DNA from: Lewinella sp. 4G2
GTDB taxonomy: Bacteria; Bacteroidota; Bacteroidia; Chitinophagales; Saprospiraceae
Length of the DNA: 64,000 nucleotides
Reading direction: 5' to 3'
Assembly: GCF_001625015.1 (NCBI RefSeq)
Contig: NZ_LVWJ02000011.1
Span: 334,649 to 398,648 of the forward strand
Part shown: piece by piece, positions 1 through 7,192 of the stretch
Layout of the letters: every line of letters starts with the position of its first letter
How positions within the stretch are numbered: position 1 is the stretch's first letter
Notes under the pieces: model-generated
Databases searched by the model: none
The model's input: the letters and a program-made list of their open reading frames with translations, nothing else
What the model was told of the DNA's origin: nothing
Made by a program: the position numbers and the translations under genes

Positions 1-1
1 G

Positions 2-928
2 GGCGTCATCAACCTGATCTACACGGACGGGCCGAAGATGGGCGACATCGTCTTCAAACACCGCGAATTTGCCGGTCTTCACTTCACCGGCTCTACCGGT
101 GTCTTCCAGCATTTGTGGAAGGAAATTGGCAACAACATCAGCAGCTACCGGAGCTACCCACGGGTCGTGGGCGAGACGGGTGGTAAGGATTTCATTGCGG
201 TCCACCCCTCTTCCAATCCAGACCAGGTGGCCGTGGCCTGCCTGCGGGGTGCCTTTGAGTTCCAGGGCCAGAAGTGTTCGGCGGCCAGCCGGGCTTACCT
301 GCCTGCTTCGCTGTGGCCCGCCATCAAGGAACGCTTGCTCGCGGACATGAAGACCCTCAAGATGGGCACCGTCGAAGATTTCGGCAACTTCATCAACGCC
401 GTGATCGACGAGCGGGCCTTCGACAAGATCGCCGGCTACATCGACGGCGAAAAGGATAAGGCAACCAGCGAGATCATTGCCGGTGGCGGCTACGATAAAT
501 CCAAAGGCTTCTTCATCGAGCCCACCGTGATCGTGACGACCGACCCGCGTTCCACTACGATGGAAGAAGAGATCTTTGGCCCCGTCCTGACCATCTACGT
601 TTACGAAGACGACCAGTGGGAAGAAACGCTGAAGTTGGTGGACACCACTTCACCCTACGCCCTCACCGGCGCCATTTTTGCTCAGGACCGGATCGTGATC
701 AACCACGCCACCCGCGCCCTCGAGAACGCCGCCGGCAACTTCTACGTGAACGATAAGCCCACGGGCGCCGTCGTTGGCCAGCAGCCCTTCGGTGGTGCGC
801 GCGGTAGTGGTACGAACGATAAAGCCGGCTCCGCCCTCAACCTGCAGCGGTGGATCTCTCCACGGTTGATCAAAGAGAACTTTGCGGCGCCGCTGGATTA
901 CCGGTATGCGTTTTTGGGGGAGGAGTAG
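2..928 (+). CDS. pruA: L-glutamate gamma-semialdehyde dehydrogenase, C-terminal part
   Basis: The frame is open from the first bases of the window, so the N-terminus lies outside; about 308 residues are present, against a usual length of roughly 540. The enzyme oxidises glutamate semialdehyde (pyrroline-5-carboxylate) to glutamate with NAD, the second step of proline breakdown in the cytoplasm. Visible family marks are FTGSTGVF (cofactor-binding turn), VVGETGGKDF with the general-base Glu, GQKCSAASR with the nucleophilic Cys, and EEEIFGPVLTIYVY near the C-terminus. An internal ATG at 38 is not the real start, because conserved sequence continues upstream of it. A hairpin terminator follows. 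The call is firm; only the missing 5' end limits it. Confidence 0.95.
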   Translation, partial: GVINLIYTDGPKMGDIVFKHREFAGLHFTGSTGVFQHLWKEIGNNISSYRSYPRVVGETGGKDFIAVHPSSNPDQVAVACLRGAFEFQGQKCSAASRAYLPASLWPAIKERLLADMKTLKMGTVEDFGNFINAVIDERAFDKIAGYIDGEKDKATSEIIAGGGYDKSKGFFIEPTVIVTTDPRSTTMEEEIFGPVLTIYVYEDDQWEETLKLVDTTSPYALTGAIFAQDRIVINHATRALENAAGNFYVNDKPTGAVVGQQPFGGARGSGTNDKAGSALNLQRWISPRLIKENFAAPLDYRYAFLGEE

Positions 929-960
929 GGTGACCCGAATCAATTCACCTCACTTTTACT

Positions 961-1001
961 AAAAGCGGAGTCAATGGATCACCCAGTGGCTCCGCTTTTT
1001 T
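961..1001 (+). terminator. Rho-independent terminator after pruA
   Basis: Arms AAAAGCGGAGTCA (961-973) and TGGCTCCGCTTTT (987-999) pair over 13 positions with one G-T pair. The loop is 13 nt and a T run reaches 1001. It lies 33 bp past the pruA stop and before the next gene. Confidence 0.8.
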
Positions 1002-1040
1002 CGATTATAAGAGTAACTAATCAATAAACCATCTTGAAAT

Positions 1041-2036
1041 ATGCGATTTTATTTACTACTTATGATGATGCATTGTTCAATGCTGTATTGTCAACACAAT
1101 AGTATCAGTAACATCGTTTGGTCTGCTACAGTCGAGGTAAACACTGGCTGGGAAAGCGAGGGCGAGTTGAATCATCGTTCAAAAGTGGTAAAGTATGTAT
1201 CAAATACAGACGATCAGGCTCACATGATTGGCGTTAATGACTTTGACTTACAGCACAGTATTGTAAGTGCGATTGTTCGTAAAGAGCTATCCGTATACCG
1301 GGATGAAGATTTGACCTCCCCTTTAACCGATAGTGAAGTTGACCAAATATTCATTCGGACAGGCCTAGTAGATAACAACAATAGATACTTAAATTCATCT
1401 GGCACAGATATAGTAACGACTTCACTAAACAGGATAAAGGGTAGCATAGGCCTAGTCTTAGATATAGAGTTGTCTGAAATGGGAGACTTAAATCAGGAGG
1501 TACGAGCGGGGCATTTAACATGGGAAGCATTGAATATTCGATATAATCTATATTTCAAGATTCATCCCTTAAATGATAAGATCGCATTGACGGATGAATA
1601 CACGTACGTTGAAAGGAAATATTTCCAAATGCCCTTTATCGCAATGAAAGAATCATTTTCTTCCAAACAAGAAAAGGAACAAGTACTCATTCAGCTGTCT
1701 AATGCTATTGCTAGTAATATTAATGCATTCAATAACACGCTAGATTGGGGCGAACCATATCCATCTACAATCGCAAGTTTGGACGGGGGTGTGGACACAG
1801 TAGAAGTTATTGATGAAAACTTTAATGTTACTTATGTACCTTTTATTAGAGAGGCATTTTCTAAGCGCGTAAGTGGGTTACGTTTTTATCAGTTCTGGGC
1901 TTGGGATAGCAACACAAACAGATTGTATGTGGATCCAATAGGTTATGCTCCCTTGCATAGCGTAAGCGAACAGGATGGCTCATTCATCTATTGGCAACCA
2001 GAAATAAACTGGGTTCGACCAAAGTATAGAAATTGA
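1041..2036 (+). CDS. Secreted protein of unknown function, AT-rich
   Basis: The 331-residue protein has a hydrophobic start (FYLLLMMMHCSMLYCQ) that looks like a signal peptide with cleavage after about residue 18. The rest is polar with no cysteine clusters, repeats or T9SS sorting domain that I can see, and I do not recognise the family. Codon use is clearly more AT-rich than in both neighbours (many AAT, ATA, TTA and AGA codons), which suggests recent transfer or weak selection. The gene sits alone between pruA with its terminator and the tryptophan dioxygenase. Its stop lies about 65 bp before the preferred dioxygenase start. Confidence 0.7.
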   Translation: MRFYLLLMMMHCSMLYCQHNSISNIVWSATVEVNTGWESEGELNHRSKVVKYVSNTDDQAHMIGVNDFDLQHSIVSAIVRKELSVYRDEDLTSPLTDSEVDQIFIRTGLVDNNNRYLNSSGTDIVTTSLNRIKGSIGLVLDIELSEMGDLNQEVRAGHLTWEALNIRYNLYFKIHPLNDKIALTDEYTYVERKYFQMPFIAMKESFSSKQEKEQVLIQLSNAIASNINAFNNTLDWGEPYPSTIASLDGGVDTVEVIDENFNVTYVPFIREAFSKRVSGLRFYQFWAWDSNTNRLYVDPIGYAPLHSVSEQDGSFIYWQPEINWVRPKYRN

Positions 2037-2101
2037 CGATATACAAATCCATGGTCATCTCCTATTTAAAATCGACTTTCGCTTTTCTAATAAATGTCCT
2101 C

Positions 2102-3208
2102 ATGAAAAAAGAAGAAAAATACACCACCATCCACTACCAGAATTACCTGGAGCTGGACAAGCTATTATCCATCCAAAACAACCGGAGTGCGGCGTTGGGG
2201 GAGAATGCGCACGACGAGACGCTCTTCATCATCATGCACCAGGTGTACGAGTTGTGGTTCAAGCAGATCATGACGGAGCTGGATAGCGTTTGCGCCCTTT
2301 TCCGGGAAGAGCGGGTGGACGAGGACAACATGAATACCGTACTCCTTCGGCTCAAACGGATCTCTACCATCATTGATCTGATGATCGAGCAGATTAAGGT
2401 GATGGAGACAATGACACCGCTGGATTTTCTGGACTTTCGGGATTACCTCTTCCCCGCCTCCGGCTTCCAGAGTATGCAATTCCGGATGATTGAATCTACC
2501 CTCGGCCTGCGGGAGGGGGACCGGATGACTTACCACGGAAAATCGTACAAGATCGCCTTTACGGAACCGCAGCAGGCCCGGCTGGAGGACATCGAAAATA
2601 ACGGCAGCCTTTTTGAATTGGTGGAACGGTGGCTGGAGCGCACGCCTTTCCTTCAACTGGAAGGTTTCGATTTTTTGAGTGAATACCGGCAATCCGTTCA
2701 CCACATGATTGAACGGGAGCGGAAAAACATTCAGGAGAGCGAGTACCTGACCGACCGGATGAAGGAAATTCGGCTGAAAATGCTGGGGGATAGCAACAGT
2801 TACTTCAAGCACGTCCTTTCCCGCGAAGAACACGAGCGGCTCATTGCGGAAGGCCAGAACCGGCTCTCCTACGATGCGACGATTGCGGCGCTCCTCATCA
2901 ATCTCTACCGGGATAAACCCATCCTCAACATCCCCTTCAACCTGCTGACGGAGCTCACGAACATCGATGAGTTACTCACTACTTGGCGCTACCGCCACGC
3001 CCAAATGGTGATGCGGATGATCGGCAACAAGATCGGTACCGGCGGCTCCTCCGGCCACGATTACCTGGCGGCAACGGCGGAGAAGCACAAGATCTTTAAG
3101 GATCTGCATAATATTTCTTCGTTGTTAATCTCCCGCTCGGAGTTGCCGCAACTGCCGGAGGACGTAGCGAAAAAGCTAGGATTTTACTTTTCTACCGGGC
3201 GGGCATAG
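2102..3208 (+). CDS. kynA: Tryptophan 2,3-dioxygenase
   Basis: This 368-residue heme dioxygenase opens the indole ring of tryptophan to N-formylkynurenine, the first step of the kynurenine route. Marks seen: HYQNYLELDKLL at the N-terminus; HDETLFIIMHQVYELWFKQ, in which the His before QVYELW corresponds to the distal active-site His of the family; SGFQSMQFRMIE in the substrate pocket; and YRHAQMVMRMIGNKIGTGGSSG with the proximal heme His and the Thr-Gly-rich substrate loop. I chose the ATG at 2102. The frame is open back to a TTG at 2033, but the extra 23 residues are hydrophobic and not family-like. No kynureninase or formamidase lies nearby. The stop is 15 bp from that of the convergent acyl-CoA reductase. 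Confidence 0.93.
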   Translation: MKKEEKYTTIHYQNYLELDKLLSIQNNRSAALGENAHDETLFIIMHQVYELWFKQIMTELDSVCALFREERVDEDNMNTVLLRLKRISTIIDLMIEQIKVMETMTPLDFLDFRDYLFPASGFQSMQFRMIESTLGLREGDRMTYHGKSYKIAFTEPQQARLEDIENNGSLFELVERWLERTPFLQLEGFDFLSEYRQSVHHMIERERKNIQESEYLTDRMKEIRLKMLGDSNSYFKHVLSREEHERLIAEGQNRLSYDATIAALLINLYRDKPILNIPFNLLTELTNIDELLTTWRYRHAQMVMRMIGNKIGTGGSSGHDYLAATAEKHKIFKDLHNISSLLISRSELPQLPEDVAKKLGFYFSTGRA

Positions 3209-3223
3209 CGCTCAACGGCTGGC

Positions 3224-4255
3224 TTACAGCGACAACAAAAACTCCATCGTATCCACCCCGTCCGCATAATCAGTCAGGCCTGGCTGCTGCGCCTCGCCGA
3301 AGGCAAAGGTGGGCTGCTGCAGAACGCCCGGTGAGGCCACGACGAGTTGGATGGCCTCCGCCTTTTCGAGTAGCTCTTGCGCTACCGTCTCAATACCGTC
3401 GTAGTAACTAAAGTGCAGCGTAGCGATGCGCGAGATAATCGCCTCTTCCTCCAGAACCATCAGCGGCCCGGTGAGGTGGAAGGATTCTTTGTTCAGCGTC
3501 GTCAGAGCGTAATTGTAGTCGAAATTATTCTTCCACTTGGTGTGGTTCTGCAGTTGCTTCCACTCGTGGAAGATTTCGAGCAATGGTTGAAAATCGTAGC
3601 CCCGCGGCACGTAGAGTTTGGATACGTTGCGGCAACCCAGGCCGTAGTAGGTAAATACGTCGCGGCCGAGTGCGCGCATCTCCTCCTCGGTTTCCCTACC
3701 GTTCAGTACCGCCACGGCGTTCCGGTTCCGGCGGATGATGTGGGGCACCTTTCCGAAGTACGCCTTGAAGTAGCGCGCGGTATTGTCGGAGCCAGTGGCG
3801 ATCACCGCGTCGTAATTCTTCAGGTTTTCAACGATAGAAAAGTAGTCGGCGGCTCGCTCGTCAAATTTCCCCAGCAGTTTGATCAAATAGGGCAGCACGT
3901 AGGGGTCCTTACTACTCAGTTTGATCTGTGCTCGGTGGCCGGCCACGTACACACAAAGCATATCGTGAAAGCCCACCAGTGGAATATTCCCCGCGAGGAC
4001 GAGACCTACCGTCTTCCTCTCACTGGGCGCTGCCGCAGGTGCGAGGGAAGGATAGGCGGCTACCCAAGCACGCAGTTTGTTGGCGTCCAAAAATTCGTCC
4101 CGGATGGCAGAAAGGGAGGCTCGTTGCCCGGCGATGTCGAACCACTCGTTGTTGAAGGCCGTCCTTTTTTGGAGAGCGGTGAGGAATTCATCCTCGGGGC
4201 CGGATAGGTGGGTGGCTAGTTGTTGGAGGGTGTGGAGGCGGTCTTGGAGGGTCAT
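3224..4255 (-). CDS. LuxC-like acyl-CoA reductase
   Basis: The 343-residue protein resembles the short acyl-CoA reductases of Bacteroidota, a branch of the LuxC/aldehyde dehydrogenase superfamily. Members reduce activated acyl groups to aldehydes with a nicotinamide cofactor. Visible marks are VGLVLAGNIPLVGFHD (cofactor-fold region), IKLSSKDPYVLPYL, AVIATGSDNTARYF and YYGLGCRNVSKLYVPRG, where the Cys is the expected nucleophile. The segment PSLAPAAAPSERK at about residues 70-82 is encoded by a copy of the window-wide 18-mer repeat (4025-4042). The exact substrate cannot be told from sequence. A perfect -7 promoter box lies five bases upstream of the start. Confidence 0.85.
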   Translation of the reverse strand: MTLQDRLHTLQQLATHLSGPEDEFLTALQKRTAFNNEWFDIAGQRASLSAIRDEFLDANKLRAWVAAYPSLAPAAAPSERKTVGLVLAGNIPLVGFHDMLCVYVAGHRAQIKLSSKDPYVLPYLIKLLGKFDERAADYFSIVENLKNYDAVIATGSDNTARYFKAYFGKVPHIIRRNRNAVAVLNGRETEEEMRALGRDVFTYYGLGCRNVSKLYVPRGYDFQPLLEIFHEWKQLQNHTKWKNNFDYNYALTTLNKESFHLTGPLMVLEEEAIISRIATLHFSYYDGIETVAQELLEKAEAIQLVVASPGVLQQPTFAFGEAQQPGLTDYADGVDTMEFLLSL

Positions 4256-4259
4256 ACCG

Positions 4260-4267
4260 CAAAGGTA
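4260..4267 (-). promoter_or_regulatory. Bacteroidota -7 box for acyl-CoA reductase
   Basis: The minus strand reads TACCTTTG, an exact match to the TAnnTTTG -7 consensus of Bacteroidota. It lies a few bases before the ATG at 4255, implying a very short leader. I do not see a clear -33 TTTG at the usual distance. Confidence 0.45.
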
Positions 4268-4280
4268 ATATCCCCCTACC

Positions 4281-4398
4281 GTGAGGTTTGCCCGAAGGCG
4301 AACTATCCCAGTAGGTTAACCCAAAGGCGAACTATTCCAGTAGTGTTGCCCGAAGGCGAACTAATCCGGTAGGTTTGCCTTCAGGCGAACCAATCATG
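4281..4398. repeat. Left REP array: four tandem 29-30 bp palindromic units
   Basis: Four consecutive units share a core of the form GTTTGCCCGAAGGCGAAC, separated by short TATCCCAGTAG-like joins. The last (4372-4391, GGTTTGCCTTCAGGCGAACC) folds as a 9 bp hairpin with loop TC. The array ends about 75 bp before the transposase start. It is the mirror image of the array downstream of that gene, the arrangement expected of REP sequences mobilised by a RAYT. Confidence 0.85.
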
Positions 4399-4474
4399 TC
4401 AACATCAAAATATTAAACACAAAATGTTTATTCACTTCACTTAATGTTTTACCTTGCAAATCCAAAACAGCAGC

Positions 4475-5209
4475 ATGAACTCTTTAAAAAACACCTACCG
4501 CACCGGCCAACTCCCCCATCTCCAGCCCAAGCGGGCAACCTATTCAGTAATAATCCTCGTCGACGATGCAGTGCCTAAACCTATTCTTTACAAATTAGCC
4601 AACGATCGAAACGAAAAACTTTCGGGTATACTTAGGTTCAAAAAGGCTGACTGGCGTAACGCGTACTTCAAAGCCCGATCCTCTTTCGATCGGCGCTTAG
4701 ACATTTTACTACAACAGCACGCGAATCAGACACACCCGCTCGCAGATGCACGTGCAGCACAGGTTATCGTGGATACCCTAAAAAAGTATGACGGTGTATA
4801 CTACGACCTGTACAGTTACTCCGTGATGTCTAATCACGTGCATATAGAAATAGACCTTAGCGTGCAGACCGACGACTTGAACTACGTCCCCCTTAGCAAA
4901 GTGATGAATTTGATTAAGGGTGGATCTTCTTTCCGGATCAACCGAATTTTAGGACGACGGGGCAAACCTCTTTGGGCTCGCCGCTACAGGGACCGCTTTA
5001 TTCGAGGGGAAACGCATTTATACTCCGCCTACCGCTATACTTTAAATAATCCAGTTGCTGCAGGGATTACACAACAAATTGGGGACCATCCATTCACCGG
5101 TGGTAAAAGCTGGGAGGAGATTTCTGCGTTAGCGGAGCGGCGGGTTTATCCTTCACCTCAATATTGGTATGATCGGCTTATGGCTTACGACTTGGGGGAA
5201 GTTGGGTGA
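4475..5209 (+). CDS. REP-associated tyrosine transposase (RAYT)
   Basis: The 244-residue protein belongs to the IS200-like Y1/HUH nuclease superfamily. Such single-domain RAYTs cut and rejoin single-stranded REP hairpins and are usually single-copy domesticated genes. The metal-binding HUH motif is SNHVHIEID, and a catalytic Tyr candidate lies in YSAYRYTLNNPVAAG, a typical RAYT C-terminal signature; KPLWARRYRDRFI is also family-like. I chose ATG 4475. An upstream in-frame TTG at 4454 would add seven residues. Both flanks carry arrays of palindromes with a GGCGAACC stem, which I take to be its substrates. No ends of a full insertion sequence are visible. Confidence 0.88.
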   Translation: MNSLKNTYRTGQLPHLQPKRATYSVIILVDDAVPKPILYKLANDRNEKLSGILRFKKADWRNAYFKARSSFDRRLDILLQQHANQTHPLADARAAQVIVDTLKKYDGVYYDLYSYSVMSNHVHIEIDLSVQTDDLNYVPLSKVMNLIKGGSSFRINRILGRRGKPLWARRYRDRFIRGETHLYSAYRYTLNNPVAAGITQQIGDHPFTGGKSWEEISALAERRVYPSPQYWYDRLMAYDLGEVG

Positions 5210-5233
5210 GCTGCTTCTTCCTAATTTCCTATT

Positions 5234-5356
5234 GGTTCGCCTGAAGGCGAACCTACCGGTTGGGAGCAGGAGTGGCTAAAGCATGGGTTCGCCTGAAGGC
5301 AAACCTACCTGTTGGGGTTGGCGTGGCTTAAGCACGGGTTCGCCTGAAGGCGAACC
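5234..5356. repeat. Right REP array: three palindromes spaced 51-52 bp
   Basis: GGTTCGCCTGAAGGCGAACC occurs at 5234-5253 and 5337-5356, and with one change at 5286-5305. Each forms a 9 bp stem with loop GA. The joins are G-rich (GTTGGGAGCAGG-like). Orientation by loop sequence is opposite to the left array, so the transposase gene is bracketed by inverted REP sets. The array ends 11 bp before the stop of the DUF1415 gene. Confidence 0.85.
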
Positions 5357-5367
5357 TACCAGTAGAG

Positions 5368-5871
5368 TTACGGCGCAATGCTCCGCATCCTCGCCACGTT
5401 ACGCCCCGGTATCCCCTCCACGTCCGGGTGCCCTGCCACCGCCTCCGCTACGCTCTCGACCCGTAACAATTGCACCACCGGCCACGGTGATCGATTCGTC
5501 AAATTGGCCTGGTCTTCAAACTCCAGGCCTTCGAACTGGTAATCCGGGTGAAAGTGGGCCAATTGGACCAACTCCGCTGCGCCCGTCTCCGCGAGGGCTT
5601 CCTCGAAGGTGAAAACGAAATCTAAAAAGGTCTCAAAATCCGCCAGCAGGTGGGGGACGACTAGGAGAGTGGTTTCTACTTTACTCCGCTCCTTCCCTAC
5701 GAAACTTTGCACCTGCGACAGCGCCGAATAGAAAAGCGTCTCGATGTCTTCCGCTTCGAGCACTTCTGCACTAACCAGGCCTTTGCGCCAGGGGACGGCG
5801 GCGAAGGGGCAGAGGCCATGACGAAGCACGAAGGTCTCGACCCACCGCAAAACGGCATCGGCGGGGCTCAC
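5368..5871 (-). CDS. DUF1415 family protein
   Basis: The 167-residue protein shows the features of the DUF1415 family: W-x-x-x-F-V-x-R-x-x-L-CPFA near the N-terminus, LVVPHLLADFETFLDF in the middle, LAHFHPDYQFEG, and NRSPWPVVQLLR near the C-terminus. No reaction is established for the family, and the conserved Cys and His residues only suggest an enzyme or metal site. Its GTG start overlaps the stop of rluD by four bases (GTGA), so the two are translationally coupled and co-transcribed. The right REP array begins immediately after its stop. Confidence 0.85.
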   Translation of the reverse strand: MSPADAVLRWVETFVLRHGLCPFAAVPWRKGLVSAEVLEAEDIETLFYSALSQVQSFVGKERSKVETTLLVVPHLLADFETFLDFVFTFEEALAETGAAELVQLAHFHPDYQFEGLEFEDQANLTNRSPWPVVQLLRVESVAEAVAGHPDVEGIPGRNVARMRSIAP

Positions 5872-6917
5872 GTAAGGGTATCATTTTGCCGCTTGGAAGT
5901 CGCGTAATTGCGCCAGCGATCGAGCATGGTTTGCATGTCTTCGGGGAGGTCGCTGTCGAAGGACATCCGCTCGCCGGTTACGGGGTGGGTGAAGGCAATC
6001 GACTTGGCGTGGAGGGCTTGGCGGGGGCACAACTCAAAACAACGCTCGGCGAAAATGCGGTACTTGGAGTAAATGGTACCCTTAACGATCCGGTCGCCAC
6101 CGTACCGCGCGTCGTTGAACAGCGGGTGACCGATGGACTGCATGTGGACGCGGATCTGGTGCGTCCGCCCCGTCTCCAATTTGAGTTGCAATAGGCTAAC
6201 GTAGTACAAGCCCTCCAACGTCTCGTAGTGGGTGATGGCGTGCTTGTGCTTCTCTTCCGGATCCGCAAAGACGCGGTATTTCTGGCGGTTTTTTTCGTCG
6301 CGGCCGAGGTGGGCCTCGATGGTATCCGCCGGCGGATCGGGTTCCCCCCAACAAATAGCTTGGTAAACGCGGTCGATGCTGTGATCAAAAAACTGTTTCG
6401 CCAGGTGCGTCATCACCTCCGCGGATTTGGCGACGAGCAACAAGCCCGACGTATCCTTATCAATCCGGTGTACGAGCCCCGCACGGCTATCATCGTTTCC
6501 CTCCAATGTGGGGATATCTTCCCGACCCAGGTAAAATTTGAGGGCGTTCACCAAGGTCCCATCCCGGTGCCCGGGGGCCGGGTGGACGACCATCCCCGCC
6601 GGCTTGTGAATCACCATCAGGTGCTCATCTTCGTAGCGCACATCCAGCGGAATATCCTGGGCGATGACGTACTCCTCCCCTTCCGGCCGGTAGCGCGGGA
6701 TTTGAATGGAGATAACCTCCCCCGGATTGACGAGGTAGTTGGCCTTCACCTGCTTTCCGTCTACCAAAATGGTCCCTTTCTTGAGGCCGTTTTGAATGCG
6801 GTTGCGGGAAATCTTCGGAAGGCGCTCGGTGACGAACTTATCGATCCGGACCGGCTGCTGCTTGGGGTCGATGGTGATGGTTTGGGTCTCGAAGTGGTCT
6901 ACTGGTGGCTTGGGCAT
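5868..6917 (-). CDS. rluD: 23S rRNA pseudouridine synthase, RluD type
   Basis: The 349-residue enzyme isomerises uridine to pseudouridine in large-subunit rRNA. An S4-like RNA-binding domain spans about residues 22-75 (PVRIDKFVTERLPKISRNRIQNGL...VDGKQV). The catalytic domain follows, with HKPAGMVVHPAPGH at about 104-117, the active-site Asp 153 in HRIDKDTSGLLLVAK, and the family segment ETGRTHQIRVHMQSIGHPLFNDARYGG. This order and length match RluD rather than RluA or RluC, although the exact target uridines are inferred. It is the first gene of a two-gene unit with the DUF1415 gene. Confidence 0.92.
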   Translation of the reverse strand: MPKPPVDHFETQTITIDPKQQPVRIDKFVTERLPKISRNRIQNGLKKGTILVDGKQVKANYLVNPGEVISIQIPRYRPEGEEYVIAQDIPLDVRYEDEHLMVIHKPAGMVVHPAPGHRDGTLVNALKFYLGREDIPTLEGNDDSRAGLVHRIDKDTSGLLLVAKSAEVMTHLAKQFFDHSIDRVYQAICWGEPDPPADTIEAHLGRDEKNRQKYRVFADPEEKHKHAITHYETLEGLYYVSLLQLKLETGRTHQIRVHMQSIGHPLFNDARYGGDRIVKGTIYSKYRIFAERCFELCPRQALHAKSIAFTHPVTGERMSFDSDLPEDMQTMLDRWRNYATSKRQNDTLT

Positions 6918-6968
6918 AAGAGCGGGATAATATTAAACTCGGAGGGTGCGTGGTTGCGCTACGCGCTA

Positions 6969-7153
6969 TTTCGCAGGAGAGGTAGAGGAAAAGAGTAAAG
7001 GAGGTTGCACCACAACACTACCGAAAGAGTTCCTTAGCACTTGATTAGCTGGAGCATGGACGAGGAAATCAAGCCAATTGGTTTCCGAAAAAACTGAAAA
7101 ACTAAGCAGGATAATCGCCTCTACTTCTCCTCATCTCTACCTCTCCTGCGAAC
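6969..7153. repeat. MITE-like element with ~19 bp inverted ends
   Basis: TTCGCAGGAGAGGTAGAG is found at 6970-6987 and inverted at 7135-7152, enclosing about 150 bp without a gene. The inner flanks extend the similarity weakly (GAGTAAAGGAG against GAGGAGAAGTAG). A third copy of the arm stands alone at 21961-21978. It fills most of the 275 bp between rluD and the vWA gene. No target duplication is obvious. Confidence 0.6.
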
Positions 7154-7192
7154 CAAATCACAAAAGCAAACAGAGATGCTCTGACCGCAAAA

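Noticed and set aside
2033..2101. An upstream TTG start for the tryptophan dioxygenase
   Set aside because: The extra 23 residues are hydrophobic and unlike the family, and the TTG overlaps the preceding stop. ATG 2102 is followed directly by the conserved N-terminus.
3377..4207. A 276-codon plus-strand frame opposite the acyl-CoA reductase
   Set aside because: The minus strand carries the family motifs and a -7 box; the plus frame has no conserved motif.
4281..4398. CRISPR array
   Set aside because: Four units of 29-30 bp repeat almost entirely, with no unique spacers, and the units are palindromic REPs beside a RAYT. No cas gene is present.
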